Assembly (NCBI GenBank): GCA_050298555.1
Contig: JBNKUL010000074.1
Span: forward strand, 50,334-114,333
Length of the DNA: 64,000 bases
Direction of reading: 5' to 3'
Origin: JAPHSX01 sp050298555
GTDB lineage: Bacteria > Pseudomonadota > Gammaproteobacteria > Thiohalomonadales > Thiohalomonadaceae
Within the stretch, counting starts at the first letter, position 1; every line of letters starts with the position of its first letter. Positions 50,573 through 59,092 of this stretch are shown one piece after another. The notes under the pieces were generated by a model. That model did no database searches, had not been told where the DNA came from, and was given only the letters and a program-made list of their open reading frames with translations. The translations under genes were made by a program, and so were the position numbers.

Positions 50573-51346
50573 ATGAATGATCCCATCGTCGTCATCGGCA
50601 CCGGCGAGATGTCCGGCGTCTTCACCCGCGGCTTTCTCAAGCTGGGCTACCCGGTCTTCCCTGTCACACGACAGATGAAGATGGACGATATGGCACAGGC
50701 GCTTAGCGAGCCCGCGCTGGTGCTGATCGCGGTGGGCGAAAACGACCTGCACCCGGTACTGGAGCAGCTGCCGCAGAAGTGGCGCGACTGCACCGCGCTG
50801 CTGCAGAACGAGCTACTGCCTCGCGACTGGGAGGCACATGGTCTGCAGGCCCCCACCGTGATCTCGGTCTGGTTCGAAAAGAAGAAGGGACAGGACTACA
50901 AGGTGCTGGTCCCCTCCCCGGTCTACGGCGGCGGCGCCCGCATCATCGAGCAGGCGATGGCCTCGCTCGACATCCCCACCTGGGAACTCAGCTCCAGTGA
51001 AGAGCTGGAGTACGAACTGGTACGCAAGAACGTCTACATCCTCACCACCAACATCACCGGACTGGAGTTGCCCCCTGGCACCGATGTGGATGAGATGTGG
51101 CAGAACCACCAGGCGCTGGCGCGCGAGATCGCCAATGAGGTGATGGACATTCAATTTAAATTGATCGGCAAGGAGCTGGATCGCGAAAGGCTGATCGAGG
51201 GGATGGTCGAGGGCATCGACGGCGACCTGGAGCACAAGTGCATGGGCCGCTCCGCCCCCGGCCGCCTTAAGCGCAACCTCGGCTTCGCCGACGAGTTCGG
51301 ACTGGCGGTGCCGAAGCTGCGTGAGATTGCGGCCAGGGCCGGCTGA
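50573..51346 (+). CDS. Ketopantoate reductase-like NAD(P)-binding protein
   Basis: The 257-residue protein begins with a Rossmann motif VVIGTGEMSGVF (GxGxxxG-like), followed by a C-terminal helical domain. Overall size and layout recall ketopantoate reductase/6-phosphogluconate-type dehydrogenases, but the catalytic Lys of PanE is not evident, so the substrate is unclear. AAGGAG lies eight bases before ATG 50573; the upstream frame extension is not supported. It stands alone between B12 genes. Confidence 0.65.
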   Translation: MNDPIVVIGTGEMSGVFTRGFLKLGYPVFPVTRQMKMDDMAQALSEPALVLIAVGENDLHPVLEQLPQKWRDCTALLQNELLPRDWEAHGLQAPTVISVWFEKKKGQDYKVLVPSPVYGGGARIIEQAMASLDIPTWELSSSEELEYELVRKNVYILTTNITGLELPPGTDVDEMWQNHQALAREIANEVMDIQFKLIGKELDRERLIEGMVEGIDGDLEHKCMGRSAPGRLKRNLGFADEFGLAVPKLREIAARAG

Positions 51347-51453
51347 AGCACAACCTGTCCGTAGCAGGCGGTGGCAGTGGAGAGGTAATTAGCCTACGCT
51401 GAGTAGACCAAGATTGCCGATGGCCTCACGTACCAGCAGCAAAAGGACATGCT

Positions 51454-52662
51454 ATGAACCGAGCAACAACTGCAACGAGCGCGCCAGCGACTGGCATCAC
51501 GATTGAGCAGCTATTACAGGCGCTCGAAAACAGCGAGTTCATCTTCCACTACCAGCCGCAGGTGTCGATGCTCAGCGGCAGGATCTGCGGCGCGGAGGCG
51601 TTGCTGCGCTGGACACCGGCAGACGGGGGCATCATCCCTCCCGCTGAATTCATCCCCCTCGCCGAGGCGAGCGGCCTAATCAAGCAGATCTCTCTGGCGA
51701 TGTTTCCCAAGCTCCTCGCCGACCTGGTAATCATCCACGACATCCGTCCGGACCTGGTGATGTCATTCAACCTGACGGCACAGGACTTCGAGAGCGACGA
51801 GATGGTCTCCTGCGTAAAGGAGACGCTCGAACACTACCAAATGCCACCGCAGCTGCTGAAGGTGGAGCTGACCGAGACCTCACTCATCGATAGTTCGCCG
51901 GGCGTCAAAAACAACATCGAAGCACTGCTGAAACTTGGGATCGGCCTGGCGATGGACGACTTCGGCACCGGCTACTCCTCCATCGATGTGCTTAGTCAGT
52001 GGGACTTCTCCACGGTGAAGCTCGACCAGGGTTTGATCAAGCGCATGCTCACCTCGGAGCGCAGTACCACCATCGTCCAGTCCAGTATCAACATGGCTCA
52101 CCAGCTGGGGCTCGAGATCGTAGCCGAGGGGATTGAGAGCAGCACGGTGTACGACTTTCTGCTCAATGCCGGCTGCACCGAGGCGCAGGGTTTCTGGTTG
52201 GCAAAGCCGATGCCGCTCTCCGAACTTCTCTCCTTCCTGCGCAGGGACCAGCGCTGGTCGGGAATGCCAGTTGGCCTTATCCACATGGCGCAGATCGATC
52301 ACATCCAGTGGCGCCGCTCCCTCATCGAACACGTCATGGCGAAGGCCTTCAGCAACGACGGTGACGAGTGCGTACGCTCAGTGGCGGCAGAGATGGACCA
52401 CACCCGCTGCAAGCTAGGCCAGTGGTACCACGGCATCGGCCAGGAGTACCGGGGGATCCCCAGCTTCGATGCCCTGGATATCCCCCACTGTGAGTTGCAC
52501 TCCATAGGCCAGCAGCTGCTGCAAGCCGTGAACAGCAGCGCCCCGCAGGTTGAGATAACCACGCTGCTGCGCCAACTGAGCCTCAAATCGGGCGAGATAA
52601 TTGCGTTGCTGCAGGAGCTGGAGAACCACGCCCTGCTGGTTAGAAACGGGGCGTCACAATAA
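51454..52662 (+). CDS. EAL c-di-GMP phosphodiesterase with C-terminal CZB zinc-sensor domain
   Basis: The 402-residue protein has an EAL domain at about 15-265 with the catalytic set EALLRW, FNLTAQD, LTETS, MDDFGTGYSS, LDQG and AEGIES, so it should hydrolyse c-di-GMP to pGpG. Its C-terminal CZB domain has H in DHIQWRR, C in RCKLGQWYHG and HxxxH in PHCELH, a zinc site in chemoreceptors and DgcZ. No membrane segment is present, so it is cytosolic. A CZB-GGDEF protein of opposite activity is encoded 5 kb away (57803). Zinc control of activity is an inference from domain families. Confidence 0.9.
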   Translation: MNRATTATSAPATGITIEQLLQALENSEFIFHYQPQVSMLSGRICGAEALLRWTPADGGIIPPAEFIPLAEASGLIKQISLAMFPKLLADLVIIHDIRPDLVMSFNLTAQDFESDEMVSCVKETLEHYQMPPQLLKVELTETSLIDSSPGVKNNIEALLKLGIGLAMDDFGTGYSSIDVLSQWDFSTVKLDQGLIKRMLTSERSTTIVQSSINMAHQLGLEIVAEGIESSTVYDFLLNAGCTEAQGFWLAKPMPLSELLSFLRRDQRWSGMPVGLIHMAQIDHIQWRRSLIEHVMAKAFSNDGDECVRSVAAEMDHTRCKLGQWYHGIGQEYRGIPSFDALDIPHCELHSIGQQLLQAVNSSAPQVEITTLLRQLSLKSGEIIALLQELENHALLVRNGASQ

Positions 52663-52687
52663 GTGGACAGACTCCCGTAATGACCAG

Positions 52688-53554
52688 TTAATCATCATCC
52701 GTACCGCTTCGACCGAGGTGGCGACACATCGCCTCGGCACCTTGCAACAGTCTCGGCGTTGCACGCTGGATAATGCTGGGGTTAATGACATAGAGCCGGT
52801 TTTCCTCAACGGCCCGAAGTTGCGGCCACTGCCGCCACTCATCCAGCCACTCCGGTCGCTCCCTGCCCATGCCGCTGGCGATAATAACTTGCGGGTTAGC
52901 GGCGATCACCGCCTCCGCCGAGACCTTGGGAGTAGCCACCGGCAATTCGGCAAAGATATTCTTTCCACCGCACAGTTCGATCACCTCATTGATCAGGTGC
53001 TCACCATTGACCGTCATCAGCGGCCGATTCCAGATTTGGTAGAAGACGGTTTGCTTATCCTTTCCAGCAGCGACACGACGTAGTGCTTCCACACGCAAGC
53101 GGAACTGTTCCGCTTGCTCTCGCGCCAGCACCTCCGTGCCGGTTAGTTCGCCCAGTTTTTTCATCCCGGCGGCAATATCGTCCAGGCGGCGCGGCTCACT
53201 GCGATAGACCTTAAAACCCATCGCCTCCAGGCGTTCCAGCTGCTGCGCACTATTGCCGCTGTGCCAGCCAACGATAAGGTCAGGCTTGAGCGCCAGGATA
53301 CGCTCCAGGTCGAGACGGCTATATCCGCCGACACGGGGAATGGACTTCGCCGCCTCCGGATAGTCGCTGTAATCGACGGCACCGACTATTTTCTCTCCGG
53401 CCCCAATGGCGAAGAGCTGCTCGGTTACATGGGGGGCAAGGCTAACGATGCGCTGGGCGGGTGCCTTCAGCTCAATGCTCAACCCGAGGTCATCCTGCAC
53501 GCTGAGTGCATACACCGGCAGTGAGAGCAGAAATAAAAAAAGGAAACGGAACAT
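52688..53554 (-). CDS. BtuF-like cobalamin-binding periplasmic protein, copy 2
   Basis: The 288-residue class III binding protein has a signal peptide (about 1-17) and the BtuF motifs RIVSLAPHVTEQLFAIG, VGAVDYSDYPEAAKSIPRVG and LDLERILALKPDLIVG. This is closer to canonical BtuF than the copy at 46074. It overlaps the cobD stop by one base, so it is co-translated with the nucleotide-arm genes and may bring in a B12 precursor for assembly. Confidence 0.86.
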   Translation of the reverse strand: MFRFLFLFLLSLPVYALSVQDDLGLSIELKAPAQRIVSLAPHVTEQLFAIGAGEKIVGAVDYSDYPEAAKSIPRVGGYSRLDLERILALKPDLIVGWHSGNSAQQLERLEAMGFKVYRSEPRRLDDIAAGMKKLGELTGTEVLAREQAEQFRLRVEALRRVAAGKDKQTVFYQIWNRPLMTVNGEHLINEVIELCGGKNIFAELPVATPKVSAEAVIAANPQVIIASGMGRERPEWLDEWRQWPQLRAVEENRLYVINPSIIQRATPRLLQGAEAMCRHLGRSGTDDD

Positions 53555-54552
53555 TAAATCGCCTTTTTGCTTTGTTCTGTGAGTGCCTCTTCAAGCCGAA
53601 CCCAGTCCATCTCACTACCCGGCAAACCAAAACGAATTGCACTGGGTTGCTCAAACAGGCGGGTGAAGATCCCCGCTCGTGCCAACGACTCATGCAAGCG
53701 AAGTGCATCCGGGTGGACGATATATTGGAACAAACTGCTGCCACCGGCAGGAGACAACCCCGCCCGTTCCAGCAGCACGGAGAGACGGCTCCCCTCCTCC
53801 TGCAGCCGCTTTCGAGTCTCCTGCTGCCACGCAACATCAAGCAAGGCGCGACGCGCCACCTCGCGCGCCGGGCCGCTCACATGCCACGGCCCGAGTTCGC
53901 GCTGAAGACGCTTTAACAACAACGGCCAGGCGAAGGCAAAACCGACCCGAATCCCGGCAAGGCCGAAGAACTTACCCAGGGAGCGCAGCACCACCAGCCC
54001 CTCTTCACCGCAGCAGGGAACGATGCTCTGGTCAGGCTGTGCATCCATAAAGGCCTCATCCACCAGCAACCAGCCACCCTGTTGTTGTAGCTGCTGATGC
54101 CACTGCATTAACTGCCTTGCGGAAAAGCACTCGCCGGTGGGGTTGTTGGGGTTCACCAGGAGCAGTACGTCGAGTGCGGCCAACGCCTCATCAATGCGAT
54201 CGCTCGTGAGCTCTACGACCTCGTGCCCGGCACGTCGCCACGCCTGCGCATGCTCGGCATAGCTGGGTGCCAGCATCCCCACCCGCCCCTTCGGCCGTAG
54301 GCTCGGCAGCAACTGAATCGCCGCCTGCGAACCGGCCACCGGCAACAAGTTACGGTTGCCGTAATAGTCCGCCGCCGCGCTCTCCAGGCCGTCGTCCAGC
54401 TCCGGTAGTCGCTGCCAGCAGGCGGCGGGCAAGGCGGGCACCGGCCAGCCGTTGGGATTGATGCCGGTGGAGAGGTCCAGCCACTCATCCACAGCTAAAT
54501 CGTAACGGGCGGCCGCCTCGCGCAGCCTGCCGCCGTGATGTAGTTCAGCCAA
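53554..54552 (-). CDS. cobD: L-threonine-O-3-phosphate decarboxylase CobD
   Basis: The 332-residue PLP enzyme makes (R)-1-amino-2-propanol phosphate, the linker of the B12 nucleotide loop. N-terminal DLSTGINPNGWP and LVNPNNPTGE are typical, and the PLP lysine is in LRSLGKFFGLAGIRVG. The start is TTG 54552, overlapping the cbiB stop by eight bases, with GGGGG-type SD in cbiB. In Pseudomonas nomenclature this gene is cobC. Confidence 0.92.
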   Translation of the reverse strand: MAELHHGGRLREAAARYDLAVDEWLDLSTGINPNGWPVPALPAACWQRLPELDDGLESAAADYYGNRNLLPVAGSQAAIQLLPSLRPKGRVGMLAPSYAEHAQAWRRAGHEVVELTSDRIDEALAALDVLLLVNPNNPTGECFSARQLMQWHQQLQQQGGWLLVDEAFMDAQPDQSIVPCCGEEGLVVLRSLGKFFGLAGIRVGFAFAWPLLLKRLQRELGPWHVSGPAREVARRALLDVAWQQETRKRLQEEGSRLSVLLERAGLSPAGGSSLFQYIVHPDALRLHESLARAGIFTRLFEQPSAIRFGLPGSEMDWVRLEEALTEQSKKAI

Positions 54553-55456
54553 GGAATACCCCCAGTAAGGTGATTGCCACCAACCAGATAATCAGCGCCC
54601 GTTGCACCAGGCGAATGGCACGGTAGATGTCGGGGCCGCGTGCCGCCACCCCCTCGCCCAGCAGCGGTTTGTCGCTCAGCACGCCGTGGTAGCTGGTCGG
54701 CCCGCCAAGTTGTATTCCCAGTGCACCGGCACCAGCCGCCATCACCACGCCGCCGTTGGGGCTGTCGGTGCGGTGGCCCTGCCTGCGCCAGCAGCGCCAG
54801 CCACGAGCAAAGTCCCCGGCCATGGCATAGCTGAGGGCGGTAAGGCGCGCCGGGGGCCAGTTGAGCAGGTCATCAAACTTCGCCGCGGCATAACCGAACT
54901 GCAGATAGTGTTCGGTACGGTAGCCCCACATTGCGTCGAGGGTGTTGGCCAGCCGGTACATCACCACGCCGGGGGCACCGAGCAGCAGGAACCAGAACAG
55001 GGCACCGAACAGGGCATCGTTGCCGTTCTCCAGCACCGACTCCACCGCCGAACGGGCGACGCCGTTGGCATCGAGCTGCTCGGTATCGCGGCTCACCATC
55101 CACCCCACCCGCTGGCGCGCCAGTTCGATATTCCCCAGCGACAGCGCCTCGGCCACGGCACGACCGTGCTGCGCCAGGCTGCTGCCGCCGATGGCCAGGT
55201 AGAGCAGCAACACCTCCACCAGCAGCGCCATGGTCTCGTTAAGGGTGAGCAGCCACGCCAGCAACACGAAGGGAAATACCGCGATGATCAGCGCCCAACC
55301 GCCGCGTACCGCATTGTCGGCCCCGGGCCCACCATGCAGACGCAGCTCGATACGCTGCGCCCAACGGCCAAAGGCGGCCAACGGGTGCCACTGGCGCGGC
55401 TCGCCGAGCCAGAGGTCGAGCATAATGGCGAGGAGGATGACGAAGACGGTAGACAT
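54545..55456 (-). CDS. cbiB: Adenosylcobinamide-phosphate synthase CbiB
   Basis: The 303-residue integral membrane enzyme joins aminopropanol phosphate to adenosylcobyric acid. It has four to six membrane segments and the family motif LDLWLGEPRQWHPLAAFG at the N-terminus, with KFDDLLNWPPARLTAL later. ATG 55456 is 53 bases from the divergent cobQ ATG. Its gene order, cbiB-cobD-btuF2, forms one minus-strand operon. In Pseudomonas nomenclature, this gene is cobD. Confidence 0.93.
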   Translation of the reverse strand: MSTVFVILLAIMLDLWLGEPRQWHPLAAFGRWAQRIELRLHGGPGADNAVRGGWALIIAVFPFVLLAWLLTLNETMALLVEVLLLYLAIGGSSLAQHGRAVAEALSLGNIELARQRVGWMVSRDTEQLDANGVARSAVESVLENGNDALFGALFWFLLLGAPGVVMYRLANTLDAMWGYRTEHYLQFGYAAAKFDDLLNWPPARLTALSYAMAGDFARGWRCWRRQGHRTDSPNGGVVMAAGAGALGIQLGGPTSYHGVLSDKPLLGEGVAARGPDIYRAIRLVQRALIIWLVAITLLGVFLG

Positions 55457-55509
55457 GGGTGGCTATTATGCACCTTTCCCCCTCCCCCTTTCCCCTTTAT
55501 CATCCGCGC

Positions 55510-56958
55510 ATGTCGAAAACATTGATGATCCAGGGCACCGCCTCCGACGCGGGCAAGAGCACGGTGGTGGCGGGGCTGTGCCGCGTGTTGAAGCGTCGCG
55601 GCGTTCACGTCGTCCCCTTCAAACCGCAGAACATGGCGCTTAACAGCGCCGTCACTCCCGAGGGGGGCGAGATAGGCCGCGCCCAGGCGGTGCAGGCGCA
55701 GGCGGCGGGGCTGGAGCCCCACACCGACATGAACCCGATTCTGCTCAAGCCCTCCAGCGATCTGGGCGCACAGGTGATCGTCCACGGCAAGGCGGTGGAC
55801 CACATGAAGGCGCGCGACTACCACGACTACAAGAGGGTGGCGATGGCGGCGGTACTGGAGTCCCATGCGCGCCTCTCTGAGCAGTACGAAGAGATTCTGG
55901 TAGAGGGCGCCGGCAGCCCGGCCGAAATCAATTTAAGAGAGGGCGATATCGCCAACATGGGCTTCGCCGAGGCGGTGGACTGTCCGGTGGTGCTGGTGGC
56001 CGATATCGACAAGGGGGGCGTGTTCGCGCAGATCGTCGGCACCCTGGAGCTGGTGAGCGAGAGCGAACGCAACCGCATCGCCGGTTTTATCATCAACCGC
56101 TTCCGCGGCGACATCGCACTGCTCGAGCCGGGGCTGGAGTGGCTGGAACAGAAGACGGGCAAACCGGTGTTCGGCGTACTCCCCTACCTCCATGGCCTGC
56201 ACATCGAGGCGGAGGACGCGGTGCCGCGCGACAACATCATCGCCGATCAGAACAAATTCCAGATCGTGGTGCCGGTAGTCCCGCGCATCAGCAACCACAC
56301 CGACCTCGACCCGCTGCGTCTCCACCCGCAGGTAGACCTCCACTTCGTCGGTGCAGATCAAACTATCCCACCCGCCGACCTCATCATCCTGCCCGGCAGC
56401 AAGAACGTGCGTGCCGACCTTGAGTGGCTGCGCCAGCAGGGCTGGGATGAGGCGATCAAGCGCCACCTGCGCTACGGCGGCAAGGTGATCGGCATCTGCG
56501 GCGGCTACCAGATGCTGGGCCAGGCGATCCACGACCCGCAGGGGCTGGAAGAGACAGCGGGCTCCAGCGAGGGGCTGGGACTACTGGATATCGAGACCAC
56601 GCTGGAAGCCGAAAAGCAGCTCACCCGCGTCAGCGGCCGCTTGTCACTGGAGAGTGCCCGGGTGGAAGGCTACGAGATCCACATGGGCGTCACCCGAGGT
56701 GATGGTCTGATGCGCCCGGCGATACAACTGGAGGGCCACAGCGACGGCGCCACCAGTAGTGATGGCATGGTGCTTGGCAGTTACCTGCACGGCCTGTTCG
56801 ACCACACCGAGGCGTGCCGCGCCCTGTTGCGCTGGGCCGGCATGAAAGAGGTGGAGGACATCGACTACCGCGCCATCAAGGAGCTGGAGCTGGAGCGGCT
56901 GGCCGATGCGATGGAGCAGCACCTGGATCTGCAGAGCCTGTTCAAGTTAGGCAAGTAG
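55510..56958 (+). CDS. cobQ: Adenosylcobyric acid synthase CobQ
   Basis: The 482-residue enzyme amidates four side chains (b, d, e, g) of adenosylcobyrinic acid diamide. N-terminal P-loop-like GTASDAGKSTVVAGLCRVL starts a dethiobiotin-synthetase fold, the glutaminase domain has ICGGYQMLGQ with the Cys, and a C-terminal HGLFDH helps. ATG 55510 (MSKTLMIQGTAS) is preferred over 55459 by homology. Divergent from cbiB; both probably share a promoter region of only 53 bases. Confidence 0.93.
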   Translation: MSKTLMIQGTASDAGKSTVVAGLCRVLKRRGVHVVPFKPQNMALNSAVTPEGGEIGRAQAVQAQAAGLEPHTDMNPILLKPSSDLGAQVIVHGKAVDHMKARDYHDYKRVAMAAVLESHARLSEQYEEILVEGAGSPAEINLREGDIANMGFAEAVDCPVVLVADIDKGGVFAQIVGTLELVSESERNRIAGFIINRFRGDIALLEPGLEWLEQKTGKPVFGVLPYLHGLHIEAEDAVPRDNIIADQNKFQIVVPVVPRISNHTDLDPLRLHPQVDLHFVGADQTIPPADLIILPGSKNVRADLEWLRQQGWDEAIKRHLRYGGKVIGICGGYQMLGQAIHDPQGLEETAGSSEGLGLLDIETTLEAEKQLTRVSGRLSLESARVEGYEIHMGVTRGDGLMRPAIQLEGHSDGATSSDGMVLGSYLHGLFDHTEACRALLRWAGMKEVEDIDYRAIKELELERLADAMEQHLDLQSLFKLGK

Positions 56959-57018
56959 ATACCCGAGCGTCCTGGTGTACAATAGCCGCCCAGTTAGACA
57001 CCCCATCGAGGCCCTCCC

Positions 57019-57282
57019 ATGGACACGACTCCCCTGCAACAGACCCTGGCCCACATCGAGAACGACAGCCGCTCCGGCCAGTCGCTGCTGCTCTACGCAC
57101 TGGTGAAGACCCTCACCATCCCCCAGGGCGGCCACATGTACCTGCTGCAAAAGCTCAAGGAGATGACCCCTGAGACGCGCCAGCTGGCCTACGGCCTGAT
57201 GGAGATGATGGCCCAGGGCGGCACCGCCACCGAGGCGTGGAAGGAGGCGGAGCAGCGCATGGACAAGGCGATCGCCGGATAG
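57019..57282 (+). CDS. Small conserved-looking helical protein, unknown
   Basis: The 87-residue protein is predicted mostly helical, acidic at the C-terminus, with the core GQSLLLYALVKTLTIPQGGH near the middle. I do not recognise the family. GAGG lies about seven bases before ATG 57019, and ycgN starts five bases after the stop, so the two are co-transcribed. No function can be given. Confidence 0.65.
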   Translation: MDTTPLQQTLAHIENDSRSGQSLLLYALVKTLTIPQGGHMYLLQKLKEMTPETRQLAYGLMEMMAQGGTATEAWKEAEQRMDKAIAG

Positions 57283-57286
57283 GCCC

Positions 57287-57727
57287 ATGTCGCACTTTTG
57301 GCAGGAGAAGCCCCTCGAGCAACTCTCGCAAGAGGAGTGGGAGAGCCTCTGCGACGGCTGTGCCCGTTGCTGTCTGATCAAGCTGGAGGACGAAGAGGAC
57401 GGCACCCTCTACACCACCAGCCTGGTCTGCCGCTACCTCGACCTGGAAAGCTGCGCCTGCAGCCGCTACTCGGAACGCACCGTGCTGGTCCCCGAGTGCC
57501 TGCAGGTCACCCCGGAAAACGCCGATAAGCTGGAGTGGATGCCGCAGAGCTGCGCCTACCGCCTGCTGGCCGAGGGGCGCCCCCTCCCCGAGTGGCACCC
57601 ACTGGTCAGCGGCAGGCGCGAAAGCGTGCATGAGGCGGGGATCTCGGTAAGGGGCTTCGCCATCTCCGAAGAGGAGGTCGAGGACGAAGAACTGTGGCAG
57701 GATTACATCATCGATCAGGCTGGCTAG
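57287..57727 (+). CDS. YcgN/UPF0260 cysteine-cluster protein
   Basis: The 146-residue protein has the YcgN layout: WEKPLEQLSQEEW-like start, a CDGCARCCLIKLED cluster, then cysteines near SLVCRYLDL, SCACSRYSER and PQSCAYR, and a long acidic C-terminus (EEEVEDEELWQDYII). The pattern suggests metal or Fe-S binding in the cytosol. Function is not established. It follows the small helical gene by four bases. Confidence 0.85.
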   Translation: MSHFWQEKPLEQLSQEEWESLCDGCARCCLIKLEDEEDGTLYTTSLVCRYLDLESCACSRYSERTVLVPECLQVTPENADKLEWMPQSCAYRLLAEGRPLPEWHPLVSGRRESVHEAGISVRGFAISEEEVEDEELWQDYIIDQAG

Positions 57728-57802
57728 TCATCGACTATGCTTGTAAGAATAACTCGGTAAAAAACAAGGGAACCGGCCACCAGGCGGCAATACCAGACGC
57801 TT

Positions 57803-59092
57803 ATGTACAACCTGCTTTTCAAACAACTTGGCCTGAGTGAACTGCAGCGCTACAGCGACGAGCTAAAGCTGGGGATAGAAAACCACGCGCGCTGGATCGC
57901 GCAGGTCAACCGTACCCTGATTTGTAAGCTGCCCCCCAACCCCAACGACACCTGTGATCACCCAGACCACCAGTGCAAATTCGGCCGCTGGTACCACGGC
58001 ATTAAGGACCCCGCCATCACCAGCCTGGATAGCTTCACCGCCATCGATGACGTGCACCAACAGGTGCACCAACTGGCGAAGCAGCTGCTGGTCGCGGTGC
58101 AAAACAACGAAGAGTGCCGGGCCGAGGTCTACGACAATCTGCTGGTCAGGGCCGAGGAGCTGCGCAGCAAGATAGACCGACTACTGCACGAGCTGACCCA
58201 CAGCTGTACCATCACCTCGCGCCTGATGACCAAGGTGTTCGAGAACGCTGCCGAGGGAGTGCTGATCGCCGCCCCCGACACCACCATCATCAGCGTCAAC
58301 AAGGCCTTTACCGAGGTGACCGGTTACACCTTTGAGGAGGCGGTCGGGAATACCCCCAGGATGTTGCAGTCGGGTCATCACGACAAGGCCTTCTACCGCC
58401 AGATGTGGCAGGAGATCAACGAGTTCGGCAAGTGGCAGGGGGAGATCTGGAACCGCAACAAACAGGGCGAGGAGTACCTGGAGTGGCTCTCCATCTCGGC
58501 GGTCCACGATGAGCAGGAAGAGCTGAGCCACTTTGTGGGGATCTTCACCGATATCACCCAGGCCAAGGAGAACGAGGAGCGGCTGCAATACCTCGCCCAC
58601 TACGACCAGCTGACCGGCCTGCCCAACCGTGTCCTGTTCGACGACCGCCTGAGGCAGGCCATCGCCCAGGCAAGGCGCGAACAGCGCCAGGTGGCGGTGC
58701 TGTTCCTCGACCTGGATGGCTTCAAGGCGGTCAACGACACGCTGGGACACACCTCCGGCGATGAGATGCTGCAACAGGTCTCAGAGCGCCTCACCCACTG
58801 CCTGCGTGCTACCGACAGCGTGGCCCGCTTCGGTGGCGATGAGTTCACCATCGCCCTCGCGGCGATTGAGGATAGAGACGATGTGATCCGCATCGCCAAC
58901 AAGATCATCGCCGAGGTTGCCCGCCCCTATTACCTCGACGGTACCGAGGCCTCGGTCACCACCAGCATCGGCATCAGCTTCTACCCCGGCGACGGCAGTG
59001 ATCCCAACGTTCTGATCCAGCGTGCCGACACCGCCATGTACCACGCCAAGCGCCACGGCAAGAACCACCACGAATTTTTCGGCGAAATTTAG
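57803..59092 (+). CDS. Diguanylate cyclase with N-terminal CZB zinc-sensor domain and PAS
   Basis: The 429-residue cytosolic protein has CZB at 1-120 (H in ENHARWI, C in QCKFGRWYHGI, HxxxH in DVHQQVH), a PAS domain at about 145-255 (VFENAAEGVLI, then TEVTGYTFEEAVG), and GGDEF at 275-425. GGDEF is intact (FGGDEFT) with the inhibitory I-site RATD nearby, so it should make c-di-GMP and be feedback-inhibited. The layout resembles DgcZ, in which zinc binding to CZB lowers activity. Its opponent, EAL-CZB, is at 51454. It is convergent with pepN, whose stop is inside the last codon region. Confidence 0.9.
   Translation: MYNLLFKQLGLSELQRYSDELKLGIENHARWIAQVNRTLICKLPPNPNDTCDHPDHQCKFGRWYHGIKDPAITSLDSFTAIDDVHQQVHQLAKQLLVAVQNNEECRAEVYDNLLVRAEELRSKIDRLLHELTHSCTITSRLMTKVFENAAEGVLIAAPDTTIISVNKAFTEVTGYTFEEAVGNTPRMLQSGHHDKAFYRQMWQEINEFGKWQGEIWNRNKQGEEYLEWLSISAVHDEQEELSHFVGIFTDITQAKENEERLQYLAHYDQLTGLPNRVLFDDRLRQAIAQARREQRQVAVLFLDLDGFKAVNDTLGHTSGDEMLQQVSERLTHCLRATDSVARFGGDEFTIALAAIEDRDDVIRIANKIIAEVARPYYLDGTEASVTTSIGISFYPGDGSDPNVLIQRADTAMYHAKRHGKNHHEFFGEI

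Noticed and set aside
54602..55525. Open frame (307 codons) on plus strand
   Set aside because: Antisense to cbiB and His/Gln-rich; cbiB has the known family motifs.
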